Below the pieces are notes generated by a model. The model was given only the letters and a program-made list of their open reading frames with translations. It was not told the DNA's origin and did no database searches. A stretch of 64,000 bases of DNA from Leadbetterella sp964423865 (GTDB taxonomy: Bacteria > Bacteroidota > Bacteroidia > Cytophagales > Spirosomataceae), in the NCBI GenBank assembly GCA_964423865.1, contig CAYRGN010000015.1:10440-74439 (forward strand), written 5' to 3'. Shown one piece after another: positions 32,501-41,192 of this stretch. The position numbers and the translations under genes were made by a program. The stretch's first letter is position 1. Every line of letters begins with the position of its first letter.

Positions 32501-34726
32501 ATGGGCAAAGTATATACTTCACTATTTATTCTGATATCGGCCCTGGGTACTTTGGCCCAGGCACCCGCCGATTACGTCAATCCCTACATGGGCAATATCA
32601 GCCATTTGCTGGTGCCCACGTACCCTACCGTTCACCTGCCCAACAGCATGCTGAGGGTGTATCCGGAAAGGGGAGACCTCACCGGTGACGAGCTGCGCGG
32701 ACTCCCCCTCATGATCACCAGCCATCGTGGCAGTTCGGCATTTCTCATCAGCCCCATAAAGGCTTCCGGTACAGATCAGCTGCCCCCGGTTACCCGCTTT
32801 ACCTATGACCATGAGGTGATCAGGCCCTGGTATTACGAGGTGGTGCTGGATCGTCAGCTTACCGGCGTTCGCTTTGCCCCTTCGCACCAGTCGGCCCTTT
32901 ATGAACTGGATTTTAAGGACGGAGACGGCCGGAATTTCATTACCCTGAGTACGGGGAACGGAAGTGTGGCGGTACAAGGAAATACCTTTACGGCCACGCA
33001 GATATTGTGGAACAAAACCGTGGTCTATATCTACGGGGAAACCGATATAACGCCCCTGGGAGGAGGCATAATTGGGAGGAGCGGGGAGAAAAGCGCCGAA
33101 GGCCCGAACGCTACGGCTTTCCTGGATTTCGGACCGGGAAAGAAAAAGGTGAGGTTCCGCTACGGCATATCCTTTATTGATGGGGCACAGGCCAAAGCCA
33201 ACCTGGAAAGGGAAATTGCAGATTTTGATCTGGACACTCTGGCGGCCAAAGGGAAAGGCCTGTGGAATGATGCGCTGGGAAGAATACAGGTGACCGGGAA
33301 AGAAACCGCCGACAAAGAGGTGTTTTATACCTCGCTTTACCGCTGCTTTGAACGCCCTGTGAATATTTCGGAAGGAAACCGTTATTTCAGCGCATTTGAC
33401 GGGCGGGTGCATACCGACACCGAACCTTTTTATACCGACGACTGGATATGGGACAGCTACCGGGCGGCACACCCCCTGAGGCTGCTGATCGATACACGTG
33501 TGCAGGGCCGTATTATCCGCTCTTTCATTCGTATGTCAGACCAGATGGAGCAGTCCTGGTTTCCCACCTTCCCCGAAGTGACCGGAGACTCCCGGCGTAT
33601 GAACTCCAACCACGGAGTGGCGGTGTTGGCCGACGCCGTGGCCAAAGGAGTTGTTGATTTTGATATAGAAAAAGCCTACCAAAGCGCCAAAAGCGCCATT
33701 CTGGAAAAAACGTTGATCCCCTGGTCGGGCGCGCCCGCCGGCTGGCTGGATGATTTCTACAAAAAGCACGGGTACATTCCGGCCCTGGCAGAAGGGGAAG
33801 AGGAAACCGTGGCGAATGTCAGTAGCTTTGAAAAGCGACAGCCCATTGCCGTGACCCTCGGCACCGCCTATGACGAGTGGTGCCTGTCGCGTTTGGCCGC
33901 CTACCTGGGCAAAACCGAAGACGCAGCGCTTTTCGGGAAGAACGCCCTTAATTACCGGAATGTTTACAATGCCCAAACCGGATTTTTTCATCCGAAAGAC
34001 AAAGAAGGACACTTCATTGAACCCTTTGATTATCGCTGGCCCGGCGGGCCCGGCGCCCGGGAGTACTACGGAGAAAACAACGGGTGGGTGTACCGTTGGG
34101 ATGTGCCGCATAATGTGGCCGACCTTATCCAGTTAATGGGCGGAAAGGAGGCGTTTGTGGCTAACCTTGACCAGACTTTTCGGGAGCCCCTCGGTAAGCC
34201 CAAATACCATTTTTATTACCAGATGCCCGATCATACCGGCAACGTGGGCCAGTTTTCCATGGCCAACGAACCGTCTTTGCATATTCCTTATCTCTACAAT
34301 TATGCCGGTCAGCCCTGGATGACCCAGAAGCGAATCCATTCCCTCATCAGGCAGTGGTTCCGGAATGACCCCATGGGGGTTCCCGGCGACGAAGACGGAG
34401 GAGGGATGTCGTCTTTCGTGGTGTTCTCCATGCTGGGCTTTTATCCCGCTACCCCCGGTCTTCCGGTCTACGTCATCGGTTCCCCTTTCTTTGAAGAATC
34501 GGAGATTTTGCTGGAAAACGGGAAGCGTTTCCGGGTAAAAGCGGTGAATTATTCTCCGAAAAATAAATATATCCAACGGGCGTTTTTGAACGGTAAACCC
34601 TGGGAGAAATCGTGGTTTTCCCATAGTGAACTGATGGAGGGGGGTACCCTGACCCTGGAAATGGGAGAGACCGCCAATAAATCATGGGCGGCCGGTTCGG
34701 CGCCTCCTTCTTTTACCATGCCCTGA
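32501..34726 (+). CDS. GH92 family glycoside hydrolase, probable alpha-mannosidase
   Basis: 741 residues with a signal peptide (MGKVYTSLFILISALGTLAQ). An N-terminal beta-sandwich opens with DYVNPYMGNISH. A helical (alpha/alpha)6 domain carries DDWIWDSYRAAHP, FPEVTGDSRRMNSNHG, the catalytic-region FSMANEPSLHIPYLY and the calcium/acid motif GVPGDEDGGGMSS. Family members are calcium-dependent exo-alpha-mannosidases, most acting on alpha-1,2 links of N-glycans or mannans. It probably works in the periplasm. No SusCD pair adjoins it, so it is not part of an obvious mannan locus. Confidence 0.92.
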   Translation: MGKVYTSLFILISALGTLAQAPADYVNPYMGNISHLLVPTYPTVHLPNSMLRVYPERGDLTGDELRGLPLMITSHRGSSAFLISPIKASGTDQLPPVTRFTYDHEVIRPWYYEVVLDRQLTGVRFAPSHQSALYELDFKDGDGRNFITLSTGNGSVAVQGNTFTATQILWNKTVVYIYGETDITPLGGGIIGRSGEKSAEGPNATAFLDFGPGKKKVRFRYGISFIDGAQAKANLEREIADFDLDTLAAKGKGLWNDALGRIQVTGKETADKEVFYTSLYRCFERPVNISEGNRYFSAFDGRVHTDTEPFYTDDWIWDSYRAAHPLRLLIDTRVQGRIIRSFIRMSDQMEQSWFPTFPEVTGDSRRMNSNHGVAVLADAVAKGVVDFDIEKAYQSAKSAILEKTLIPWSGAPAGWLDDFYKKHGYIPALAEGEEETVANVSSFEKRQPIAVTLGTAYDEWCLSRLAAYLGKTEDAALFGKNALNYRNVYNAQTGFFHPKDKEGHFIEPFDYRWPGGPGAREYYGENNGWVYRWDVPHNVADLIQLMGGKEAFVANLDQTFREPLGKPKYHFYYQMPDHTGNVGQFSMANEPSLHIPYLYNYAGQPWMTQKRIHSLIRQWFRNDPMGVPGDEDGGGMSSFVVFSMLGFYPATPGLPVYVIGSPFFEESEILLENGKRFRVKAVNYSPKNKYIQRAFLNGKPWEKSWFSHSELMEGGTLTLEMGETANKSWAAGSAPPSFTMP

Positions 34727-34731
34727 AATTG

Positions 34732-35553
34732 ATGAGTAAGCAGGAGAAATTTATAGTGATCCGGGAGGTGATCGGAAAGAAAAACCCGGCTCTTCTCAAG
34801 TGGCTGCCGGGCTTCGTGCTTCGGTACATCGAGCGTATTGCCCACGAAGACGATATCAACGAGGTGATGCGTAATATCGGCCACTTGCAGGGGCTGGATT
34901 TTGTAGATGCCCTGATCACCCAGGAACTGAATGTGACCGTAGAACTCACCGGAGCGGAGAATATTCCCCTCACGGGCGGGGTGGTGTTCGCGTCAAATCA
35001 TCCCCTGGGTGGGCTAGACGGCATCGCTTTCATGCACGCGCTGGGCCGCTACCGGAAAGATATCAAATTCCTGGTGAACGATATCCTCATGAATATTGAA
35101 AACCTGGGGCCTCTCTTCGTGCCCGTGAATAAGCACGGCAAGCAGGCGCGTGAGGCTTCCCGTCTCCTGGATCAAACCTATGCCAGTGACCAGGCCCTGC
35201 TGGTTTTTCCGGCCGGACTGGTGTCGAGAAAAAGGAAAAACGGGGTGATCAAAGACCTGGAATGGAAAAAGAGTTTTATAGGCAAAGCCAAAAAATACAA
35301 AAAAGATATTATTCCGGTTTTTATAGACGGGCGGAATTCAGACTTTTTTTATAATTTAGCGAGATTTCGGAAAAACATCGGAATAGGCGTGAATGTAGAA
35401 ATGTTTTACCTGGCCGACGAGATGTTTGCCCAAAGAAATAAGAAAGTTACTATCCGGATTGGGAAACCGGTTTCTTTTGAGGAACTGGACAACCGGAAAA
35501 CCGAACAACAGTGGGCGGAAACCCTCAAAGAGATAGTTTATGCGATGGCATAA
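34732..35553 (+). CDS. glsA: Lysophospholipid acyltransferase-like O-acyltransferase, GlsA-like
   Basis: 273 residues from the ATG at 34732, five bases after the GH92 stop; an in-frame ATG at 34684 inside GH92 is rejected. It is a PlsC-fold enzyme with the H(x)4D motif degenerated to NHPLGGLDG, the substrate motif FVPVNKHGKQ and FPAGLVSRKRKNG. The following gene encodes an OlsB-like N-acyltransferase. In Bacteroides thetaiotaomicron such a pair (glsA/glsB) makes glycine lipids, with GlsA adding the second acyl chain. The gene order here and the sequence type fit that role; ornithine or serine lipids are alternatives. Confidence 0.8.
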   Translation: MSKQEKFIVIREVIGKKNPALLKWLPGFVLRYIERIAHEDDINEVMRNIGHLQGLDFVDALITQELNVTVELTGAENIPLTGGVVFASNHPLGGLDGIAFMHALGRYRKDIKFLVNDILMNIENLGPLFVPVNKHGKQAREASRLLDQTYASDQALLVFPAGLVSRKRKNGVIKDLEWKKSFIGKAKKYKKDIIPVFIDGRNSDFFYNLARFRKNIGIGVNVEMFYLADEMFAQRNKKVTIRIGKPVSFEELDNRKTEQQWAETLKEIVYAMA

Positions 35554-35564
35554 TCATTAAATTT

Positions 35565-36521
35565 ATGCAGGAAATATTAGAACCGGTAGACAGGAATATC
35601 CTGAAAAAGGAGCTTAACAAAGATACATTTTTGCGGTATACCAATTACGGGCATATCGAGGTACACCTGGTGAATCACCACCGTCAGCCGAACACCATTC
35701 GGGAGATAGGTCGGTTAAGAGAACTGACATTCAGGGCGGCCGGGGGAGGCACCGGGCTTTCTATGGATATTGATGAGAACGACACCTGCATAGACGCCTA
35801 CGATCAGTTGATTACCTGGGATCCGGAAGAAGAGGAAATTGTAGCCGGTTACCGCCTGATCCGCGGTGCCGATGTAAGCGTGAACGCCGAAGGGGTACAT
35901 AACCTTTCTACCGCCCATTATTTTCATTTCTCCGAAGAATTTAAAAAGGACTACCTGCCGTATACCATAGAACTGGGGAGGTCTTTCGTGCAACCGAAAT
36001 TCCAACCTGGGAAAGATAACCGCAAAGGACTTTTTTCGCTCGATAACCTGTGGGATGGACTGGGAGCGATTGTCATGTTGAATCCGGATATCCGTTATCT
36101 CTTTGGGAAAGTCACCATGTATGCCCATTACAACCAGGAAGCCCGTGACCTGCTTCTGTATTTCATGAACCATTATTTCCCGGATCCGGAGCGGCTCGTA
36201 TGGCCGATACATCCTTTGGGGGCCTATACCGATATAAGCCACCACCGCGGAATTTTCGACGGACTGGATTACAAGGAAGGATACAAGGTGCTGAATGCCC
36301 GTGTAAGGGCTTTGGGAGAAAATATTCCCCCTCTTATCAATACCTATATGGGGCTTTCTTCCACCATGAAATCCTTCGGCACCGCCCAGAATGAAGATTT
36401 TGGAGAAGTGGAAGAAACCGGGATCCTGATTACTATCGCGGATATCTTTGAAGCCAAAAAAGAGCGCCATATCAACTCTTTTGAACTAGACCGGCACTAC
36501 GGTGAACCCCGGCAAAGGTAA
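35565..36521 (+). CDS. glsB: Hemolysin-like GNAT N-acyltransferase, GlsB-like
   Basis: 318 residues from the ATG at 35565, 11 bases after the preceding stop. An Acetyltransf_5 (OlsB-type) domain lies at about 40-230: REIGRLRELTFRAAGGGTGLSMDIDENDTCIDAYDQLI is spread over 45-85, with VAGYRLIRG, YTIELGRSFVQPKFQ and the acyl-ACP-binding Arg/Lys region. OlsB/GlsB enzymes move a 3-hydroxyacyl group from ACP to the amino group of ornithine or glycine, the first step of aminolipid synthesis. It is paired with the O-acyltransferase gene just upstream. The amino acid used cannot be read from the sequence. Confidence 0.82.
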   Translation: MQEILEPVDRNILKKELNKDTFLRYTNYGHIEVHLVNHHRQPNTIREIGRLRELTFRAAGGGTGLSMDIDENDTCIDAYDQLITWDPEEEEIVAGYRLIRGADVSVNAEGVHNLSTAHYFHFSEEFKKDYLPYTIELGRSFVQPKFQPGKDNRKGLFSLDNLWDGLGAIVMLNPDIRYLFGKVTMYAHYNQEARDLLLYFMNHYFPDPERLVWPIHPLGAYTDISHHRGIFDGLDYKEGYKVLNARVRALGENIPPLINTYMGLSSTMKSFGTAQNEDFGEVEETGILITIADIFEAKKERHINSFELDRHYGEPRQR

Positions 36522-36801
36522 ACATGCTCGGAGGTATTTGCCCGATCTGACGCTTCGCAAGCCCCTTCGATCTTAGAGCCCTGAATCCGAAAGACGGATT
36601 CCCGCAAGACTCCCGCGTGAATGCGTGCCGGAGACGGGAAAGGTATACTTCGGGAAATAAAATATTTTAGGTATTTATATAAAAAGGTCGTAAATTTGCG
36701 TTTATTTTTTGGAAATGGGCTGAATCATTCTCAAAATCAGCGGTTTCCGGCCGGTCGGCCAACTGCATCCGTGCAGGATTTTCCCACCAAACGACAAAAA
36801 A
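36522..36801. other. Intergenic region with a small hairpin
   Basis: 280 bases without a supported gene. A perfect 7-bp hairpin, GAATCCG / CGGATTC, lies at 36583-36601 without a following T-run. The rest of the first half is GC-rich and without structure I recognise. The second half carries the promoter listed separately. Confidence 0.6.
36667..36698 (+). promoter_or_regulatory. Putative promoter of the GH108 muramidase gene
   Basis: TAAATTTG (36691-36698) followed by CG is a full -7 match. TTAG at 36667-36670, 20 bases upstream, is a weak -33 element. The leader would be about 95 bases. Confidence 0.5.
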
Positions 36802-37365
36802 ATGGTCAAATGGTTAGGTTTAATTCTTATATCTTTTTCCGCTAACGCAGCCTCTTTTGAAAAGTATATACCCAAGCTGCTTAAATTTGAAGGGGCGGGT
36901 TACGGTATCCACAAGCCGCTATGGGGCGACAAAAACTTTACGAAGCAGGAAGCTGTAGACATCTATCGCCGGGCATACTGGAACAAGTATCACGGCAATC
37001 ATTTCAAAAGCCAGGAACTCGCCGAAGTGGTCATCGACCACCTGATCAATGCCGGTGAAGGGAAAGACTGGATCAATATCAAAGCTTTCGAAGCGATTTT
37101 AGGAGTGGAGCAGGACGGAAAACTGTCTCTCGCGGATATTCAGGCGGCCAACGCCTACCCGTATCCGGATGAACTGGTGAATTCTTTCGTGCGATACCGC
37201 GTTTTATATTATCGATCACGAAAACTGGCCGCTAAATATCCCGGTTGGGAAAAGCGTGCGCGCTCTTTCTTTATCAATACCGTAGACAATGACCTCACCC
37301 TGGCCGACTACAACCTTCCGGCAGACCTGGAGGAGAAGTTTGGACATATCGCGCTGGCCGGGTAA
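36802..37365 (+). CDS. GH108-like N-acetylmuramidase (secreted lysozyme)
   Basis: 187 residues with a signal peptide (MVKWLGLILISFSANA). The GH108 domain (about 20-105) has the catalytic Glu in LLKFEGAGYGIHKPLWGD, then YWNKYHGNHF and VVIDHLINAGEGK. A PG_binding_3-like C-terminal part (about 105-180) has VNSFVRYRVLYYRSRK and YPGWEKRARSFF. Phage-type members cut the glycan backbone of peptidoglycan. Here the export signal suggests a cellular enzyme for wall remodelling or a predatory or defensive lysozyme. No holin or other phage genes lie nearby. Confidence 0.83.
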   Translation: MVKWLGLILISFSANAASFEKYIPKLLKFEGAGYGIHKPLWGDKNFTKQEAVDIYRRAYWNKYHGNHFKSQELAEVVIDHLINAGEGKDWINIKAFEAILGVEQDGKLSLADIQAANAYPYPDELVNSFVRYRVLYYRSRKLAAKYPGWEKRARSFFINTVDNDLTLADYNLPADLEEKFGHIALAG

Positions 37366-37383
37366 GGTTCAGTATGCGTCCAA

Positions 37384-38991
37384 CTACGTCTGGATCACGC
37401 CTACATTGTACCGTGCGGTCAGCGGGGCGTGATCCGCGGCTTCAATCCCCATACTGATCACTTTACGGGTTTCGGCCGGGTCAATGATGCCGTCTACCCA
37501 GAGTCTTGCGGCGGCGTAGTAAGGACTCAGCTGTTCCTTGTACTGCTCATCAATTTCCCGGAGTTGTAAAGCCTTTTCTTCCTCCGTGAGTTGTATGCCT
37601 TTTGATTTCAGGGCGGCTTCACGGATCTGCAACAGGGTTTTGCCTGCCGAAGCCCCGCTCATCACGGCCATCTGGGCGGAAGGCCATGCGTAAATCAGGC
37701 GGGGATCGTAGGCTTTGCCGCACATGGCGTAATTGCCGGCGCCGTAGCTGTTGCCTATAATAAAGGTAAACTTGGGTACCACGGAATTGGCCATGGCGTT
37801 TACCATTTTTGCTCCGTCTTTAATGATGCCGCCCTGTTCCGAGCGGCTGCCTACCATAAAACCGGTCACGTCCTGGAGGAAAACCAGGGGAATGCGTTGC
37901 TGGTTACAGTTCATGATAAAGCGCGCCGCTTTGTCGGCCGAGTCGCTGTAGATCACTCCGCCCATTTGCAGCTCCGTACCTCCGCCGGGCTTTTTCGCCT
38001 TCACCATTTCCCTTTGGTTCGCTACGATACCCACGGCCCATCCGTCTATCCGCGCCGTGGCACAAATCAGCGTCTTGCCGTACTCCGCCTTATACTCCTC
38101 CAGGCTGCCCGCGTCCGCGAGCGTTTCCAGGAGGGTGTGCATGCTGTACGGACTGCTGCGGTCCGTAGGTAACAATTCCGCCGCTTTCTCCGGGGCCACC
38201 GCCGGCGGCACGGCTTTCTTCCGGTTAAAACCCGCCCGCGGAAAGCCCCCCATCTTGTCCATCACATCTTTGATGGCATCCAGGCAGGCCTCGTCGGTAG
38301 GAAACCGATTGTCCGTCACCCCCGAAATCACCGAGTGCGTGGAGGCGCCCCCCAGGGTTTCGGCGTCCACGCTTTCCCCGATAGAAGATTTTACGAGGTA
38401 GGGCCCCGCAAGGAAAACCGACCCCGAATCCTGCACAATAAAGGCGTAATCCGACATGATAGGGAGGTAGGCGCCCCCCGCCACGCAGCTCCCCATGATG
38501 GCCGAGATCTGGGGAATGCCCATGGCCGACATGTGCGCGTTGTTCCGGAAAATCCGGCCGAAATGCTCCTTGTCGGGAAAGATCTCGTCTTGCATAGGCA
38601 GATACACCCCGGCCGAATCGACCAGGTAGATAATGGGCAGATGATTTTCCATCGCAATCTCCTGGGCCCTCAGGTTCTTTTTGCCCGTAATAGGAAACCA
38701 CGCTCCGGCCTTTACCGTAGCGTCATTCGATACCACCACACACATCCGGTCCATCACATAGCCTATCACCACCACTACGCCGCCGTTCGGACAGCCCCCT
38801 TCTTCATCGTACATCCCGTCTCCGGCAAACATGCCCACCTCCTGGTACTCCCGGCCCTCGTCCAGCAAATATTCTATCCTTTCCCAGGCCGTCAGCTTCC
38901 CTTTGCTCTTGTGTTTCCTGATTTTGTCTGCACCGCCCCCCAGCCTCAGGGATTCTTTCCGGGTGTGTAAGATGGAAATTAAATCTTTCAT
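37384..38991 (-). CDS. Acyl-CoA carboxylase beta subunit (carboxyltransferase), methylcrotonyl-CoA type
   Basis: 535 residues, full length for the biotin-dependent carboxyltransferase beta subunit. Diagnostic segments are LVDSAGVYLPMQDEIFPD, HFGRIFRNNAHMSAMGIPQ, GSCVAGGAYLPIMSDYAF and LGGASTHSVISGVTDN, with the second crotonase half GTELQMGGVIYSDSADKAARF. The VDSAG..LPMQDEIFPD and HFGRIF segments resemble methylcrotonyl-CoA carboxylase more than propionyl-CoA carboxylase. The biotin carboxylase subunit is not in the window. It is divergent from the acyl-CoA dehydrogenase, HMG-CoA lyase and hydratase genes, which together would give most of leucine breakdown. The cluster function is inferred. 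Confidence 0.87.
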   Translation of the reverse strand: MKDLISILHTRKESLRLGGGADKIRKHKSKGKLTAWERIEYLLDEGREYQEVGMFAGDGMYDEEGGCPNGGVVVVIGYVMDRMCVVVSNDATVKAGAWFPITGKKNLRAQEIAMENHLPIIYLVDSAGVYLPMQDEIFPDKEHFGRIFRNNAHMSAMGIPQISAIMGSCVAGGAYLPIMSDYAFIVQDSGSVFLAGPYLVKSSIGESVDAETLGGASTHSVISGVTDNRFPTDEACLDAIKDVMDKMGGFPRAGFNRKKAVPPAVAPEKAAELLPTDRSSPYSMHTLLETLADAGSLEEYKAEYGKTLICATARIDGWAVGIVANQREMVKAKKPGGGTELQMGGVIYSDSADKAARFIMNCNQQRIPLVFLQDVTGFMVGSRSEQGGIIKDGAKMVNAMANSVVPKFTFIIGNSYGAGNYAMCGKAYDPRLIYAWPSAQMAVMSGASAGKTLLQIREAALKSKGIQLTEEEKALQLREIDEQYKEQLSPYYAAARLWVDGIIDPAETRKVISMGIEAADHAPLTARYNVGVIQT

Positions 38992-39144
38992 TGATGAATA
39001 AATTCAAAATATTATTTGGAATCGATTTTTTTTGTTTACCTTTTGATCCTTAAAAATATCACTTTTTTTAAAGAAAATAGGAATTTTTTTAAGATATTTG
39101 GCATGTGAATTATTAGCATAACAAATAAAACAACGATTTTACCT

Positions 39145-40281
39145 ATGTTCATCACCGATGCAGACCAGATGAGTTTGATCCGCCAAAGCGCCCGTGACTT
39201 TGCGGAAACCTATATCCGGCCCCATATTATGGAGTGGGACGAAACCCAGTTTTTCCCCGCGGAACTGTTCCGGAAAATGGGAGAATACGGCTTTATGGGC
39301 GTGGTTATTCCGGAAGAATACGGCGGTGCCGGTCTGTCTTATCAGGAGTACATTACCATCCTCGAAGAGATCAGCAAGGTCTGCGGCTCTATCGGTTTGT
39401 CGGTAGCGGCGCATAATTCACTCTGCACGAATCATATTTTCAGTTTCGCAAACGAAGATCAGAAACGGTTTTATCTTCCTCGCCTGGCGTCTGGGGAGTG
39501 GATCGGTGCCTGGGGACTGACCGAAACCAGTTCGGGTTCCGATGCCGGGGGCATGACTACCTTTGCGGAAAAAGACGGGGATTATTACGTGTTAAACGGC
39601 TCGAAGAACTTCATTACCCACGCCATCAGCTCGCAGGTGGCGGTGGTGATTGCCCGCACGGGGCAGGGGTCGGAGATGTCGGCTTTCATTGTGGAAAAAG
39701 ATACGCCAGGCTTTTCGGCGGGGAAAAAGGAGAACAAACTGGGCATGCGCGCATCGGAAACGGCCTGCCTGTTTTTTGATCATTGCCGGGTACACCAAGA
39801 TCAGTTGATCGGTAAGGAAGGCGAAGGGTTTAAGCAGGCTCTGAAACTGCTTGACGGAGGCCGGGTGTCTATCGCCGCGCTTTCCCTGGGTATTGCCCGG
39901 GGAGCGTACGAATGCGCCCTGCGCTATGCCGGAGAGCGGGAGCAGTTCGGAAAAAAAATATTTGATTTCCAGGCTATCAGTTTTAAACTGGCAGAAATGG
40001 CCACCAAAATTGAAGCGGCGGAACTGCTGTGCCGTCAGGCCGCCTATTATAAAGATCACGGGGGAAATGTGACGCGGGCAGGGGCCATGGCCAAACTCTT
40101 TGCTTCCGAAACCGCCGTAGAGGTGTCTACAGAAAGTGTGCAGATTCACGGAGGATACGGGTATACCAAAGATTACCCGGCAGAGAAATTTTTCCGCGAT
40201 GCCAAACTCTGTACCATAGGCGAGGGTACGTCAGAAATCCAGAAGATTGTTATTTCACGAGATATCCGTAAAGATGCCTGA
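39145..40281 (+). CDS. Acyl-CoA dehydrogenase
   Basis: 378 residues; a flavoprotein with the N-terminal helical, middle beta and C-terminal helical domains of the family. Motifs: FMGVVIPEEYGGAG, GAWGLTETSSGSDAGG at the FAD site, QIHGGYGYTKDYPAEKFFRDAK and IGEGTSEIQ. The Glu in IGEGTSEIQ is the catalytic base position of short-chain and 2-methyl-branched-chain dehydrogenases; isovaleryl-CoA dehydrogenases normally carry Gly/Ala there and a Glu elsewhere. The enzyme oxidises an acyl-CoA to its 2-enoyl form and passes electrons to ETF. Its stop overlaps the HMG-CoA lyase start by 8 bases, so the two are coupled. Confidence 0.92.
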   Translation: MFITDADQMSLIRQSARDFAETYIRPHIMEWDETQFFPAELFRKMGEYGFMGVVIPEEYGGAGLSYQEYITILEEISKVCGSIGLSVAAHNSLCTNHIFSFANEDQKRFYLPRLASGEWIGAWGLTETSSGSDAGGMTTFAEKDGDYYVLNGSKNFITHAISSQVAVVIARTGQGSEMSAFIVEKDTPGFSAGKKENKLGMRASETACLFFDHCRVHQDQLIGKEGEGFKQALKLLDGGRVSIAALSLGIARGAYECALRYAGEREQFGKKIFDFQAISFKLAEMATKIEAAELLCRQAAYYKDHGGNVTRAGAMAKLFASETAVEVSTESVQIHGGYGYTKDYPAEKFFRDAKLCTIGEGTSEIQKIVISRDIRKDA

Positions 40282-41110
40282 GGTTTTCTTAACCGATTGT
40301 CCCCGCGATGCCATCCAGGGTATTCACTCCCTTATTCTGGCAGAAAAGAAGGCGGAACATATCGACCGCCTGCTCCAAAGCAGGCTGTTCGATCGCATTG
40401 ATTTCGGGAGTTTTGTGTCGCCCAAGGCCGTGCCTCAGATGGCCGATACCGAAAAAGTGCTGGAAAGAATAGGGGATACCCACGGTACCAAGCTGCTGGC
40501 CATAGTATTGAATGAACGGGGCGCGGAAACGGGCCTTCGTTACGAAAAGATAGATTTTTTGGGTTATCCTTTCTCTGTTTCGGAGACTTTTCAACAGCGA
40601 AACGCCAACAGCAGCGTCGCAGAATCGTTTGTGCGCTTACAGCGGATTCACGAAAAGGTAGTGCAGGCGGGTCGAGAAACGGAAGTGTATATTTCGATGG
40701 GCTTTGGCAATCCCTACGGCGATGTGTGGAGCGAGCAATTGGTGACCGACTGGATCGGGAAGATCAGCGAGCTGGGCATCGGGGAGTTTTCCCTGGCCGA
40801 TACCACGGGGGAGGCCGATGCCGCCGGAATCCGGACTTTGTTTGAAACCTGTAAGCGGGCTTTTCCGGATTTTCGCATAGGCGCTCATTTTCATTCGGAA
40901 CGGGCGGCCGGACTTGAAAAGGTTGTTGCTGCGTATGCGGCCGGCTGCCGGAAATTTGACGGGGCGCTGCTGGGCTACGGGGGGTGTCCGTTTGCGCAGA
41001 ATGATTTGGTGGGGAATATCGCTTCCGAAGACCTGCTCGATTATTTCGGAAGAGGGAGTATAGAGCAGATCGCTGAACTACAGGCGAGTTTCTTGCATCT
41101 GATCCATTAA
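40274..41110 (+). CDS. Hydroxymethylglutaryl-CoA lyase
   Basis: 278 residues from the ATG at 40274, overlapping the end of the dehydrogenase gene. TIM-barrel lyase of the HMGL family: FLTDCPRDAIQGI (metal Asp and catalytic Arg), SFVSPKAVPQMAD, FSLADTTGEAD, the metal His pair in IGAHFHSE, and the signature loop GYGGCPFAQNDLVGN with the active-site Cys. It cleaves HMG-CoA to acetyl-CoA and acetoacetate, the last step of leucine breakdown. Acetoacetate could then be activated by the synthetase encoded at 30477. It is slightly shorter than the usual 300 residues. Confidence 0.93.
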   Translation: MPEVFLTDCPRDAIQGIHSLILAEKKAEHIDRLLQSRLFDRIDFGSFVSPKAVPQMADTEKVLERIGDTHGTKLLAIVLNERGAETGLRYEKIDFLGYPFSVSETFQQRNANSSVAESFVRLQRIHEKVVQAGRETEVYISMGFGNPYGDVWSEQLVTDWIGKISELGIGEFSLADTTGEADAAGIRTLFETCKRAFPDFRIGAHFHSERAAGLEKVVAAYAAGCRKFDGALLGYGGCPFAQNDLVGNIASEDLLDYFGRGSIEQIAELQASFLHLIH

Positions 41111-41113
41111 CCG

Positions 41114-41142
41114 TTGTTAACCAATCACTTGGTGTACCTTTG
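41114..41142 (+). promoter_or_regulatory. Probable promoter of the enoyl-CoA hydratase gene
   Basis: TTG at 41114-41116, an 18-base spacer and TACCTTTG at 41135-41142 match the Bacteroidota promoter. Transcription would begin about 45 bases before the ATG, so the hydratase can be made separately from the upstream pair. Confidence 0.6.
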
Positions 41143-41192
41143 TGCAAACTTATAGCACAAAGCGCACTAAGATCATTAATACGAAATTTAAT

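Noticed and set aside
36621..36845. Small plus-strand frame upstream of the GH108 gene
   Set aside because: It runs through the promoter, overlaps the signal peptide of the real gene and has no recognisable features.
39145..40281. Naming the dehydrogenase isovaleryl-CoA dehydrogenase from context
   Set aside because: The Glu in IGEGTSEIQ argues for another subfamily, so only the general name is given.
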